Of a DNA stretch of 64,000 nucleotides, positions 16,177-25,333 are shown in pieces. The DNA lies in contig NC_027864.1 in NCBI RefSeq assembly GCF_000187245.1, positions 806,001 through 870,000 on the forward strand, given 5' to 3'. The notes beneath the pieces were generated by a model that saw nothing but the letters and a program-made list of their open reading frames with translations, was not told where the DNA came from and ran no database searches. The stretch's first letter is position 1; every line of letters begins with the position of its first letter. Position numbers and translations under genes: made by a program. The stretch comes from Ogataea parapolymorpha DL-1. Taxonomy: Eukaryota; Ascomycota; Pichiomycetes; Pichiales; Pichiaceae.

Positions 16177-17952
16177 TCATGGCATTTCCACCACGGCATA
16201 CCGCCGCTGCTCGCCGGAAACGTCAAACACACCTCGCACCGGAACCATCTCGTAGGAACTCGGCAATGTAGCAGGCAGCCCAAGACCATCGTAGTATATC
16301 CTGTAGTGTCTGTCTGCTGAATATTCCATGTCTGTATCAAACGCTATCTTTGCGTGCTCGTAGTCTCCCACCGCCTCATTCACACTGACACCCGTCCACT
16401 CCACGTCCACCCCACGTGGCAGCGCGCTCGCAATCACAGTCACTAACTGCGGCACGTGGTCAAGATCACGTGATGCTTGAGTATAGAGGGTGTACGTGTG
16501 ACTAACGGCGTCCACGAGGCTTGCGTCGGTCACAAAGCAGCACATGAAGAGCACTGTCTTGCTTCCGATGGCTTCCTTGACATGCTCAAAGTGTTGGAGT
16601 GCAAGCACCGTCTGAGTCAGAACATCCTTGCACACGCTCATGTCTTTAGGGACTAGCGGGATCTGGCCGCTGATGTGGGCCATGTAGGTGGATGTGTCTG
16701 CTATGGACTGCGAATACGGTCCGATGTTTGATGGCGCCCAATAAGACCGGCCCTGGACGTGCAGACCCTTTTTGAAGCTGGTGTTGTTTATGATCTCCAC
16801 GGAAAGCTGGGCAAAGCAGTTTTCGGGCAACTTGGTTTCCACGCACACACGGGCTGGTGGGAGTGGGTGTGTGAACATTGTTTGGTATATGGAGTTGAGC
16901 AGGCCAAATTTTGACATGTCGCTCACGAGTAGCGAGGAGAAGATCACGTTCGTGGGGTGCAACTTATGGTTGTCCAGGTAATCTTTTAGTTGGGACATTA
17001 TGTGGGTCATTTGTAGCTCTGCTGTTGGTTGCGTGGAGGTGATATTACTTAGGCGAAGAAGGGATTTTGAGTGTGATGAGTTCTGATGCCCGTGCCGAAA
17101 GTGCTGCGCGTCACTCGTCGGTGCTTCCCGCAAGCCGTGTTTAATCTGCTCTCTGATCCCCTTGAACGGCTCGTGCAACAGTGGTGGTTGCACCACATCG
17201 CAACTGCCCCCACCCTGTTTCTCTACCACCTCCACTTTTAACTTCAGATACCACACCTCGTCGTTGGTGTGTCGCACGGTCTCCTGGTGCATGATTTTTA
17301 ACCTTCCCTTGGTGAAGAAGGGCGCATCAAACACCAAGCTCTCGAACTCGCCGCCTTCACCGCACACGTGCACCCCGTACTTTCTATTCAAATCCACCAG
17401 TACTGGGTACATTTCCTGCAAAGTTAGCCCCAAGTGCTTGTCGTTGAGGCCGATAGCGGCCACTTTGATGAGTCTGGCTTCCATTTTTGAGGCGCACATC
17501 TCGCCCATCAGCTGTTCCTGATCTCTCTGCCACAAATACGCCAGCGCGGTGAGTCCAAGGCGGCTGCACACATCCTCCACGCGGGTGCGCTGGTACGACG
17601 ACAGAATGGCCCCCACGCTAACAGCCTCCACGTCCGGGTGGTGCTTCTTCACGAGCTTCAACAGCTCGTACAGATCCTCGGTCTCGTCATTCTCTGTTCG
17701 CTCGTATTCTAGCTTCTGGTTGTGCGAGTCGCCGCAGATCATCCGCCGGTACAGTGGTTTTCCCGTGCAATCTGCGTAGTACGGCACGATATCGAAGCCC
17801 ACGGTCTGGTACATAAAGGAGTCGAGCTCGTGCGAGTCAGAAGGGGGTGGATAGAGATTTGCCAGGCATACGAGCTCGTGTCCGTTGGCCATACAATGGA
17901 GAATGTTGTAGCAGGAGTCCTTGCCGCCGGAGATCAAAGCGACGAACTTCAT
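16177..17952 (-). CDS. DPH6: Diphthine-ammonia ligase
   Basis: 591 residues. The N terminus MKFVALISGGKDSCYNILHCMANGHEL carries the SGGKDS PP-loop of the ATP-dependent amidase (diphthine synthetase) domain, ending with CGEGGEFESLVFDAPFF. The C-terminal half has two YjgF/Rid-like regions (VETKLPENCFAQLSVEIIN; AHISGQIPLVPKDMSV), the usual Dph6 (YLR143W) architecture. It performs the last step of diphthamide formation on a His of elongation factor 2. It is divergent from the next gene with 51 bp between starts. Confidence 0.94.
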   Translation of the reverse strand: MKFVALISGGKDSCYNILHCMANGHELVCLANLYPPPSDSHELDSFMYQTVGFDIVPYYADCTGKPLYRRMICGDSHNQKLEYERTENDETEDLYELLKLVKKHHPDVEAVSVGAILSSYQRTRVEDVCSRLGLTALAYLWQRDQEQLMGEMCASKMEARLIKVAAIGLNDKHLGLTLQEMYPVLVDLNRKYGVHVCGEGGEFESLVFDAPFFTKGRLKIMHQETVRHTNDEVWYLKLKVEVVEKQGGGSCDVVQPPLLHEPFKGIREQIKHGLREAPTSDAQHFRHGHQNSSHSKSLLRLSNITSTQPTAELQMTHIMSQLKDYLDNHKLHPTNVIFSSLLVSDMSKFGLLNSIYQTMFTHPLPPARVCVETKLPENCFAQLSVEIINNTSFKKGLHVQGRSYWAPSNIGPYSQSIADTSTYMAHISGQIPLVPKDMSVCKDVLTQTVLALQHFEHVKEAIGSKTVLFMCCFVTDASLVDAVSHTYTLYTQASRDLDHVPQLVTVIASALPRGVDVEWTGVSVNEAVGDYEHAKIAFDTDMEYSADRHYRIYYDGLGLPATLPSSYEMVPVRGVFDVSGEQRRYAVVEMP

Positions 17953-18003
17953 TCGGAGCTGAAATATATTAGATAAAAAACTGAAAAAAAATATTATCAG
18001 TTA

Positions 18004-18444
18004 ATGACATCTGAGTTCGAGCACAATGCAGCCAAGGTGGTTGCGCTTCGCAACCGGGCGCTGATCCAGGCAGCGACGTCGAAGGATGCTGCGACGCGAC
18101 GCAATTACGAGCGGCTGCTGCTGGAACGACGGCTGGCGAGCGACGTCAAGGAGAAGGAGATCGACACAGAGCACCGCAGCGTGGGGAGGCTCGATCTGGT
18201 GGAGCTGCGCGCAGACGAGCTGTGCATGTTGCAGAATTTAGGCGCGGCCTTCCGCATCAACTCGCCGCCGCGCAAGCTCAAACGAACATCACAGGCGCCG
18301 ACAGCGGCGGCTACACAGGCGCCCACGCAGCTGCCACAGGCCACCAGCCAGGGGTACCTACCGCCGCCACCACAACCAGACGTTCCCTCTGCCAAACGGG
18401 TGCATCGCTTCACGCCCGAGTTCACCCCCAAACTGGACTACTAG
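18004..18444 (+). CDS. Unrecognised helical/Pro-rich protein
   Basis: 146 residues. About 1-90 is charged and probably helical (ATRRNYERLLLERRLASDVKEKEID, then LVELRADELCMLQNLG), followed by a Pro/Ala/Gln-rich linker and a C terminus KRVHRFTPEFTPKLDY. I find no catalytic motif, signal or membrane segment. Support for it being real: ATG at a sensible distance from DPH6, uninterrupted frame, and a third-position GC bias like its neighbours. It could be a small subunit of a chromatin or RNA complex, but nothing shows that. Confidence 0.6.
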   Translation: MTSEFEHNAAKVVALRNRALIQAATSKDAATRRNYERLLLERRLASDVKEKEIDTEHRSVGRLDLVELRADELCMLQNLGAAFRINSPPRKLKRTSQAPTAAATQAPTQLPQATSQGYLPPPPQPDVPSAKRVHRFTPEFTPKLDY

Positions 18445-18601
18445 CATGACATCATAATTATTTTCCAATGATCCCCTTCCCTTGTCCACCGGCTTAGCCA
18501 TATTTAAACGCTCCCACCCGCTGCAAACTTTCTCTTGTTTTCTTTCAACCCATTGCTTTGTGCCTTTGCTTCCACCTCACAGAGCACCCAGTTATTCCAA
18601 A

Positions 18602-20782
18602 ATGTTCACCACGTGTAAGTCTCCCCTGCCCCTCTGTGCCCCCAGCTAATATCCAGCTTCTGGTGAAACCTCTGGCGACATCTTCTCTGCCATCTCCACT
18701 TCCGAGCCCATCTCGCTGTTTTCTCAGAAAGCCTCTACGGTGTCTGTGCCCAGCGGGGTGACAAAGAATGGTGCCGTCCAGACAAACAACTTTTGGGGTA
18801 ATCTGACCCTCGGTGACCAAACCTCCTATGTTTACACTCACCCTTACTCCCTGTGGTACTCCACTAAATCCGACTATGAGGGGCTGGCTGTGTCCCACCA
18901 GACTGCCAGCCAGCGGGTCTACGGTGAAACCGACGAGGAAGGTGCTGCATCGTACTTCTACGCCCCGGCGGGCAACATCTCGCTGTGTCTGGGCTCGAGC
19001 GATTTCGACTCCAACGTCTCGCTCAAGCTCGCCAACCTCAAGAAGATGTCTATCGACGTGACCGTCATGTCGAAAAGCGCCGGCTCGTTCACCGCCACCC
19101 TCGTCCAGGGCATGGGCTTTGTGTCTGCCGTGTACAACGACCTGATCCCCGAGATCCATTCCGGCGTCGGCATCAAGTCCGTCACTGGCGACACAGCCCC
19201 GCGCTCCGGAACCGACAAGTACAAGATCGTGCTCAACGACGGCTCCACCTGGGTCATGTACGTGACCTTCAGCGACAACCAGTCGTGCAAGTTCGCGCTC
19301 AAGGACTCCAACCACATCATCGGCTCCAATTCGATCAACAACTGCGTTATCCAGGTCGCGTGCGGCGACGATAGCGCCTATGACAAAGCCGCTGGGTGCT
19401 ATCCGACCTCTGTGACGTTGAGCGCGTCCGTGTCGGGCTCCACAGCCACCTACGCGTTCGAGTACGCCACCTCCGGCTCCTCCAACAATGGCACCACCAT
19501 CATGTACGCCATGCCGCACCAGAGCGACTCGTTCACCTCGACCACCTCTGGCGCCAAGACTTCGGCCACGCTCGACGACACCGTCCACGGCGTCATGACC
19601 GCGTACCTCTCCAACAAGTTCGAGATGTCCGAAACGCTCACCACCAGCATTGGCAAGGACCCCTGGAGTGCCATCTCCGGCTTCTCGTCGCCGTCGTACT
19701 CTGACTCTGAACTGTCCGCCATCAAGGCCGCCGCCGCCGACGAGTACAACGCAGACGTGTACTCGTACACAGACCTCGACTCGATGTACACCTCGGGCAA
19801 GATTCTCGACAAGTACGCGTACGTGCTGTATGTGTGTCACTACGTACTGAAAGATTCCGACAAGACGAGTACGCTGCTGGCGTCGCTGAAAAAGGCCATC
19901 GAGCGGTTCAGCGGCAACAGCCAAAAGTACCCGCTGTGCTACGAGACCAACTGGGGTGGAATCTGCTCGACGGGCGGCATGTCCGACGGCGACACGTCGA
20001 TCGACTACGGTAACGCGTTCTACAACGACCACCACTTCCACTATGGCTACCACATCCACGCCGCCGCGCTGTGTGCGCTCGTCGACGCCGACCTGGGCGG
20101 GTCGTGGGCCAGCAGCGTCAAGGACTGGGTCAACTCTTTGGTGAGAGACGTGGCCAATCCGTCGAGCGAAGACTCTCACTTCCCGGTCTTCAGAAACTTT
20201 GACTTTTATCTCGGCCACTCCATCGCGCACGGAATCACCGTGTACGCGGACGGCAAGGACGAGGAGAGCTCGAGCGAGGACTACAATTTCGCGTACGCCA
20301 TGAAGATTTGGGCCTCTGTCATCAATGACACCAACATGGCGAACCGGGCCGACCTGATGCTCGCCATCTCGAAAAGAGCCATGAACGTCTACTTTCTGTA
20401 CACGCAGGACAACACGGTGATGCCCTCGAAGTTTATTGGCAATTACTGCAGCGGAATCTGGTTTGAGAACAAGATCGCGCACACCACGTACTTTGGAACC
20501 AACATCGAGTACATCCACGGCATCCACATGCTGCCAATCACACCTGTCTCGTCTCTGATCAGAGGTCCGACGTTTGTCAAGGAGGAGTGGGAAAATGTGC
20601 TGAGCTCAAAGATCGGCAACGTCACGGACGGCTGGAAGGGCATTTTGATGCTGAACGTCGCGCTGTACGACCCGGCCACCTCGTACAACTTCTTCAGCGG
20701 GTCCGACTTCTCGACCAACTACCTGGATAACGGTATGTCCAAGACGTGGTCTCTGGCCTACACTGCAGCTGTGAACAACTAG
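18602..20782 (+). CDS. ENG2: GH81 endo-1,3-beta-glucanase, intracellular type, spliced
   Basis: Exon 1 is only 13 nt (18602-18614) and exon 2 is 18657-20782, total 712 residues. The 42-nt intron begins GTAAGT, has CTAAT as branch-like site and ends CCAG. The join reads MFTTSSGETSGDIFSAISTS and leads straight into VQTNNFWGNLTLG and YTHPYSLWY, typical GH81 start. Catalytic-domain text includes DYGNAFYNDHHFHYGYHIHAAA and SSSEDYNFAYAMKIW with the candidate nucleophile Glu. There is no signal peptide, so it resembles Eng2/Acf2 rather than secreted Eng1; Eng2 acts in spore-wall breakdown and has been linked to actin assembly. The Pro-rich N-terminal region of S. cerevisiae Acf2 is absent. Confidence 0.88.
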
Positions 20783-20885
20783 GGTGGACTACTTGAATAT
20801 TTCTGTGTAAGCTGAGTAAAAAGCATATGGATTGTAAAATATCCGACCGGGCTCCCTAAACGTCTTTTTTTTCTAGCCGGACCTT

Positions 20886-20981
20886 CTTATCTTTTTTTTC
20901 TGCAACAGTTAGCGAGATCTTTTTTCCTCGCTGAAACATTCCTATCCGGACTATCAGACGTTTATTCTGCTAATATATAAA
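20886..20981 (+). promoter_or_regulatory. PUT1 promoter elements: GATAAG and TATA
   Basis: CTTATC (GATAAG on the other strand) at 20886-20891 lies between two TCTTTTTTTTCT tracts, and TATATAAA at 20974-20981 is about 39 bp upstream of the ATG. GATAAG is the core of Gln3/Gat1 nitrogen-catabolite control, fitting proline use, but one site is weak evidence. I saw no clear CGG-N10-CCG Put3 site. Confidence 0.4.
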
Positions 20982-21019
20982 TATCGCAAATATCGCAGCA
21001 TGACGCTCATTTTCCGCTA

Positions 21020-22342
21020 ATGCTCAGACTGAAAGCGCTCGTCTCCCGCCCGCTGCGACCAGGCCCTGCTCTGCGTCCGCGGGCGCCGCTAGTGGCCCAC
21101 CGTCTCCAGTCATCGGGCAAATCCTATCTCGACAGTCTCACCACGCCCGAGCTCCTGGGCTACGGCGTGATCGGCCTGGCCACTCTGTCCAAGTCCACGC
21201 TCAACACGGTCATTTCTCTTTTCCCATACGCGCCGCTCTGGCTCGTCAAGCTGCTCGTCTACCGCAATTATTGCGGCGGAGACAACCTTGCACAGGTTCT
21301 CCAAACAGGCGACCGCCTTGCCCAGCGCGGCATCCAGAACATGATGCTGTCGCTGACGATTGAGGCATGCGACGGCACACAGACGTCGGTGCCGGTCAGC
21401 CAGATCGTCGAGCAGACGCAGCAGTCGATTTCGCAGGTGCTAGTTCCGCACACGGCCAAGATGATCTCAAAGGCTGCGGACATCAACTCCGTGCCGCCGG
21501 GTTACGTTGCGCTCAAGCCAACGGGACTGATTGATGACGCGGCCGAGATTTTGCGTAACCACAACAACGCCAAGTACGACGCCGGGTACCAGCAGCTGCT
21601 GAGCAACTGTCGCGACATTTGTCGTGTCGTGGCACAGGAAAATGAGAAACTGGCCAAACAGTATCCAGGCAGAACGGCTCCGTTTGTGGCGGCCGTGATC
21701 GACGCTGAGCGCAGTGATCTCCAACACGGCGTGTACAGACTCCAGAGAGACCTGTTCCGCGAGTTCAACCATGGCAAAATTAACGTTATTGGCACTGTCC
21801 AGATGTATTTGCAGGAATCGAGCCACATTCTTGCTGAAGAAGAGAAGCTGGCACGTAAGGACGGGTACCTGCTGGGCTGGAAGCTCGTGAGAGGTGCATA
21901 TATCCACTCAGAGCCGGACAGAACGGTGATTTTCGCAACAAAACAGGAAACCGACCAGAATTACGACGCAGGCATCGCCGCCTCGATCGCCAACATGAGC
22001 TCGGAAAAGCCAGCCGTGGGGCATCTCGTTGTTGCGTCGCACAACAGAGAGTCGCAACTCAAGGCCACACAGCTGCTACAAAAGGCCGACGCGCGCGTCC
22101 GGGCCAATGTAGTCCTCGGCCAGCTGCTTGGCATGGCCGACAACATCACGTTCGAGCTCATGAACAGGTACGACGTCAAGAACGTGATCAAATACGTTCC
22201 TTGGGGCCCTCCGAAGGAAACCAAGGAGTATCTCTTGCGAAGACTCGAGGAGAATGGTGACGCCGTCAGAAGCGACAACGGCTGGCCATTCCTTAAACAG
22301 GTCGCCAAGGCTTTGTTCAGAAGACTCCGCCATCAATCATAG
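21020..22342 (+). CDS. PUT1: Proline dehydrogenase, mitochondrial
   Basis: 440 residues with a basic Arg/Pro-rich presequence (MLRLKALVSRPLRPGPALRPR). Core segments of the FAD barrel are present: AAVIDAERSDLQHGVYRLQRDLF, VIGTVQMYLQES, GWKLVRGAYIHSE, LVVASHN, GQLLGMADNITF and KYVPWGPPKETKEYLLRRLEEN. It oxidises L-proline to pyrroline-5-carboxylate at the inner mitochondrial membrane and passes electrons to quinone, the first step in proline use as nitrogen source. It converges on CWC15 with 14 bp between stops. Confidence 0.96.
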   Translation: MLRLKALVSRPLRPGPALRPRAPLVAHRLQSSGKSYLDSLTTPELLGYGVIGLATLSKSTLNTVISLFPYAPLWLVKLLVYRNYCGGDNLAQVLQTGDRLAQRGIQNMMLSLTIEACDGTQTSVPVSQIVEQTQQSISQVLVPHTAKMISKAADINSVPPGYVALKPTGLIDDAAEILRNHNNAKYDAGYQQLLSNCRDICRVVAQENEKLAKQYPGRTAPFVAAVIDAERSDLQHGVYRLQRDLFREFNHGKINVIGTVQMYLQESSHILAEEEKLARKDGYLLGWKLVRGAYIHSEPDRTVIFATKQETDQNYDAGIAASIANMSSEKPAVGHLVVASHNRESQLKATQLLQKADARVRANVVLGQLLGMADNITFELMNRYDVKNVIKYVPWGPPKETKEYLLRRLEENGDAVRSDNGWPFLKQVAKALFRRLRHQS

Positions 22343-22356
22343 AACGTAATAGATCG

Positions 22357-22983
22357 TCATTTCACGTACTTGTCCATAAATCGTTTGTGGAAATCGCTGC
22401 GGAGCATATCGTTGACATAGCTGTCCTGTCTGCTGGCTTTTTCCTTTTTTCTGAATGTCGTCGACCGCCACGACTTGTGCACGCTGTCGCTGAACTGCAC
22501 CAGCGGGTTCGAGCTCGCGGCTCGTCGAGCAAGCTCCTCCTCTTTCTGCTTAGCCTGCCGGGCCTCTTTTTCGCGCTTGATTTTCTCCAGCTCCCGCAGC
22601 AGCTCGGCATCTTCGTCTTCCTCCTCATCCTCCTCCTCCTCGCTTTCACTTTCGCTCTGGCTTTCGCTATCTGTGTCTATATCCTTTGTTTCCAATAACA
22701 GCTGTTTGCTGCGTTCTAACTCGTCAACTTCCGGCTGATTTTCCTCCTTCTCACCCTCATTCTCGGCCCTGTTCTGATCCTCCAATTCGCTTCGCAATTG
22801 CTGAACCTCGCTCTTGTCCACCTCGTGCTCCGACGGCCCGTCCCAGTCGTCGTCCATCGGCCGTTTTTCCCGCCGATACTTCATCGCCATGTGCGCCGGC
22901 ATTGCCCGTTTGTGCTTGATCGTGGACCGCACGTTGTCACGGCCGCGCGCGTGGTCAAAAGTCGGCCGGTGCGCAGTAGTCAT
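22357..22983 (-). CDS. CWC15: Pre-mRNA splicing factor Cwc15
   Basis: 208 residues. The N terminus MTTAHRPTFDHARGRDN is the family signature (Cwf15/AD002), and the C terminus ends SWRSTTFRKKEKASRQDSYVNDMLRSDFHKRFMDKYVK, also conserved. Between them is an acidic Ser/Glu stretch and a coiled coil (ELEKIKREKEARQAKQKEEE). Cwc15 belongs to the Prp19-associated core of the active spliceosome. It is divergent from NBP2 over a 70-bp, very AT-rich gap. Confidence 0.95.
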   Translation of the reverse strand: MTTAHRPTFDHARGRDNVRSTIKHKRAMPAHMAMKYRREKRPMDDDWDGPSEHEVDKSEVQQLRSELEDQNRAENEGEKEENQPEVDELERSKQLLLETKDIDTDSESQSESESEEEEDEEEDEDAELLRELEKIKREKEARQAKQKEEELARRAASSNPLVQFSDSVHKSWRSTTFRKKEKASRQDSYVNDMLRSDFHKRFMDKYVK

Positions 22984-23053
22984 TAAAAATGATTTTAAAT
23001 AAAATAATGATTTAAATAAAATAAATACCTAAAATAAATAATCTCCATTTTTA

Positions 23054-23506
23054 ATGTCCTCCGTGTCCATAAAAGATTTTGCCTACGACGCCGACCACCC
23101 ACTCCACTACGGTATCACCGACGGTTACATAGAAGACACCAGCGAGCGCGTGATACAGGCCGTGGCACTGTACCCTTTTGAGCCAGAGAATGAGAACGAA
23201 CTGAAACTGGAGCAAGATCAAGTCATAATCATCAACTACGAGTACGGCGAGGGGTGGCTCGTGGCCCACGATCCCGAGTCGGGAGAAACAGGGCTTGTCC
23301 CGTCAGAATACGTGAGCATTTTAGACGACGAGTTAGAAGAAACAGGCCAGTCGGACGACAACGAGCAACACAAACACCAAGATGCACAGCCAGACAAAAC
23401 AAAGGAGCAACAAGCTAAGCCGTTCCTACCAGGGATTCTTCAGGAGCTCGGAGACTTGAAAATTACACAGCAAAATACAGATAACCGGGAAACCAGCACA
23501 GAATAA
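23054..23506 (+). CDS. NBP2: SH3 adaptor Nbp2
   Basis: 150 residues with a single SH3 domain at about 32-92 (VIQAVALYPFEPENENELKLEQDQVIIINYEYGEGWLVAHDPESGETGLVPSEYV), preceded by EDTSERVIQAVALY as in Nbp2 and followed by a polar tail with LPGILQELGDLKI. Nbp2 recruits the phosphatase Ptc1 to the Hog1 and cell-wall MAP kinase pathways. It converges on ACL4 with 22 bp between stops. Confidence 0.88.
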   Translation: MSSVSIKDFAYDADHPLHYGITDGYIEDTSERVIQAVALYPFEPENENELKLEQDQVIIINYEYGEGWLVAHDPESGETGLVPSEYVSILDDELEETGQSDDNEQHKHQDAQPDKTKEQQAKPFLPGILQELGDLKITQQNTDNRETSTE

Positions 23507-23528
23507 TCGTCTACACAGTCATTAATCA

Positions 23529-24647
23529 CTATTCGTTCTCCAATAGCTCCTCCAGGTCCACGTCTTCTTTGCTGGCCTTTTCGAACAACGGACCGCCCAG
23601 CTCGTTTACCAACTCCATCACCGTGTTGGCAAGGTCTCTGTCCGTCTCGGCAGCAACACTGTCCACTTGCAGCAACTTGTACGCCTCGGTGAGCGCCAGG
23701 CGGGCATCTCTCACCGTCTCGTCGCGCTCTTTCAGTGGATATTGCTCATAGTTGATTGACACTTTGTCTCCGTCCTTCTCGGAAATGCCGTTTTGGTTTC
23801 TTCTGGCTGCCAGAAGATATGCGAATCCTTCCAAATAATAGCTCTCGACACTCTGTTCGTTAATATCCTGCACAGACGACGCTATAGCCGTCGCCAATTC
23901 GAAGAGTCCCGTTTCAATTGCATACTTAGAGAGCGTCATCAGCGGCTGGCACAGGTCGATGTACTCCATCTGAGACTCAGGCTCGGTAGACTCCTCCAGA
24001 GCAGCTTTCTTGTGCTCAAAAAGCTCCCAGGCTTTTTTCACGGCCTCGCGCGCCTCCTGTGTCTTCTGCTGGGAAATGCGGATGCTTGCCAGTAACGACC
24101 ATGTTTCTCCGTTGGTGTTGTCCAGACTGAGAGCCAGCTGAATGCATTTTTCGCACTCTTCCTCTGCGGCTGGCTCCATGCAGAGATCGGTCATCCAGAT
24201 CTCAATTATGGCGAACAGTGCTTGATTCAGTTTCTTGAGAAGATACTCCTGAACTTTTTCGGGCTCTGTATAAGCTGCAAACAGCAGCTGTGTGCTTTCG
24301 TCCAGTTCCTGTGGAGTTTCCGACTGGACCATTTCCAGCTGAGCCAATAATCTCTTCACCCCCGTCTCCAACAGGTCCACACCGTCATTTGCTCCTACTA
24401 TCTGGCCCAGATATAAAAACTTCTCCACACCGCTCTTGGCCTCTGGGTCCAATTTGCAGGCTTTGCTCAGTACATCGTATGCGCTTTCCACGTCTCCATT
24501 TTCCAAGTGTGCCTCTCCAAACGACTGCAGAAAAAGTGGTGAGTCTTGAAATTCGCCAGCTTTGGCACTCAGCAGCTCCACAGCTTTTTCGGGCTGCTGG
24601 TTCTCCAGAAGTTGAGCAGATTCCACGATAACCTGTTGTAAAGACAT
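23529..24647 (-). CDS. ACL4: TPR chaperone of ribosomal protein L4
   Basis: 372 residues composed mainly of TPR-like helices (LLENQQPEKAVELLSAKAGEFQDSPLFLQSFGEAHLENGDVESAYDVLSKACKLDPEAK, later CEKCIQLALSLDNTNGETWSLLASIRISQQ) and an acidic end (EDVDLEELLENE). Length and the CIQLALSLD...SLLAS pattern fit Acl4, the dedicated escort of newly made Rpl4 to pre-60S particles. Other TPR proteins cannot be fully excluded. It is divergent from GIR2 across 56 bp. Confidence 0.8.
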   Translation of the reverse strand: MSLQQVIVESAQLLENQQPEKAVELLSAKAGEFQDSPLFLQSFGEAHLENGDVESAYDVLSKACKLDPEAKSGVEKFLYLGQIVGANDGVDLLETGVKRLLAQLEMVQSETPQELDESTQLLFAAYTEPEKVQEYLLKKLNQALFAIIEIWMTDLCMEPAAEEECEKCIQLALSLDNTNGETWSLLASIRISQQKTQEAREAVKKAWELFEHKKAALEESTEPESQMEYIDLCQPLMTLSKYAIETGLFELATAIASSVQDINEQSVESYYLEGFAYLLAARRNQNGISEKDGDKVSINYEQYPLKERDETVRDARLALTEAYKLLQVDSVAAETDRDLANTVMELVNELGGPLFEKASKEDVDLEELLENE

Positions 24648-24703
24648 TAATATTTATTTTTTTCTGAAAAAAAAAATTGAAATAAATTAAATTTTTCTCC
24701 AAC

Positions 24704-25327
24704 ATGGACTATCTTGAGGAACAAAAGCAGGAAATCGAGATTCTACAGAGCATATATCCCGACGAGCTGGAGATAGTATCAGACACAGAATTTCGCGTGT
24801 CGCTGTTGCTAGACACTAACACAGACCGCAAACACACCCTGATCCTCAACGTCAAGTACCCAGAGACGTATCCTGAGGTGGTTCCGCAATTGCGCATCGA
24901 ACAGGAGCACGATGAGGCGCCCGAAAGCACACTCAACATTTCCGAGACCGTAGAGTTCGACAGAGACGATTTGCTGGATCTGCTGGACTTTGTCAACCAG
25001 AACGCCGAGGAAAACGTTGGTATGCCTAGCATTTTCACGCTTACGTCCTTGCTCAAAGAACATGCCGAGACACTTTTTCAGGAGAAAGTGACCGCACTAG
25101 AGAAGAAATACGAGGAAGAGCGCCGCGCTAGAGAATACGAGGAACACAAGAAGTTTTCCGGCACTAAGGTGACGAAGGAGAACTTTGCGCAGTGGAGATT
25201 GAAGTTCCGTGCCGAGATGGGAATAGACGCCAGGCTCAACGAGCGGTTCAAGCAGGTGCATCAGGGAAGGCTCACAGGAAAGGAGATATTCGAAAAGGGT
25301 CTAGAACAAGAGGACGAGGAGTTGTAA
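24704..25327 (+). CDS. GIR2: RWD-domain protein Gir2
   Basis: 207 residues. The RWD domain occupies about 3-120 (QKQEIEILQSIYPDELEIVSDTEFRVSL, NVKYPETYPEVVPQLRIE), followed by a charged coiled coil and the family C terminus TKVTKENFAQWRLKFRAEMG...RLTGKEIFEKGL. Gir2 (RWDD1/DFRP2 partner) binds the GTPase Rbg2 and Gcn1 and tunes Gcn2 signalling on ribosomes. Stops of GIR2 and RRN5 are only 6 bp apart. Confidence 0.93.
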   Translation: MDYLEEQKQEIEILQSIYPDELEIVSDTEFRVSLLLDTNTDRKHTLILNVKYPETYPEVVPQLRIEQEHDEAPESTLNISETVEFDRDDLLDLLDFVNQNAEENVGMPSIFTLTSLLKEHAETLFQEKVTALEKKYEEERRAREYEEHKKFSGTKVTKENFAQWRLKFRAEMGIDARLNERFKQVHQGRLTGKEIFEKGLEQEDEEL

Positions 25328-25333
25328 CGATAT

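Noticed and set aside
18545..20527. A 660-residue open frame antisense to the GH81 glucanase
   Set aside because: It is the opposite-strand shadow of a GC3-rich gene: Val/Arg-rich text with no domain, while the sense strand encodes a clear GH81 enzyme.
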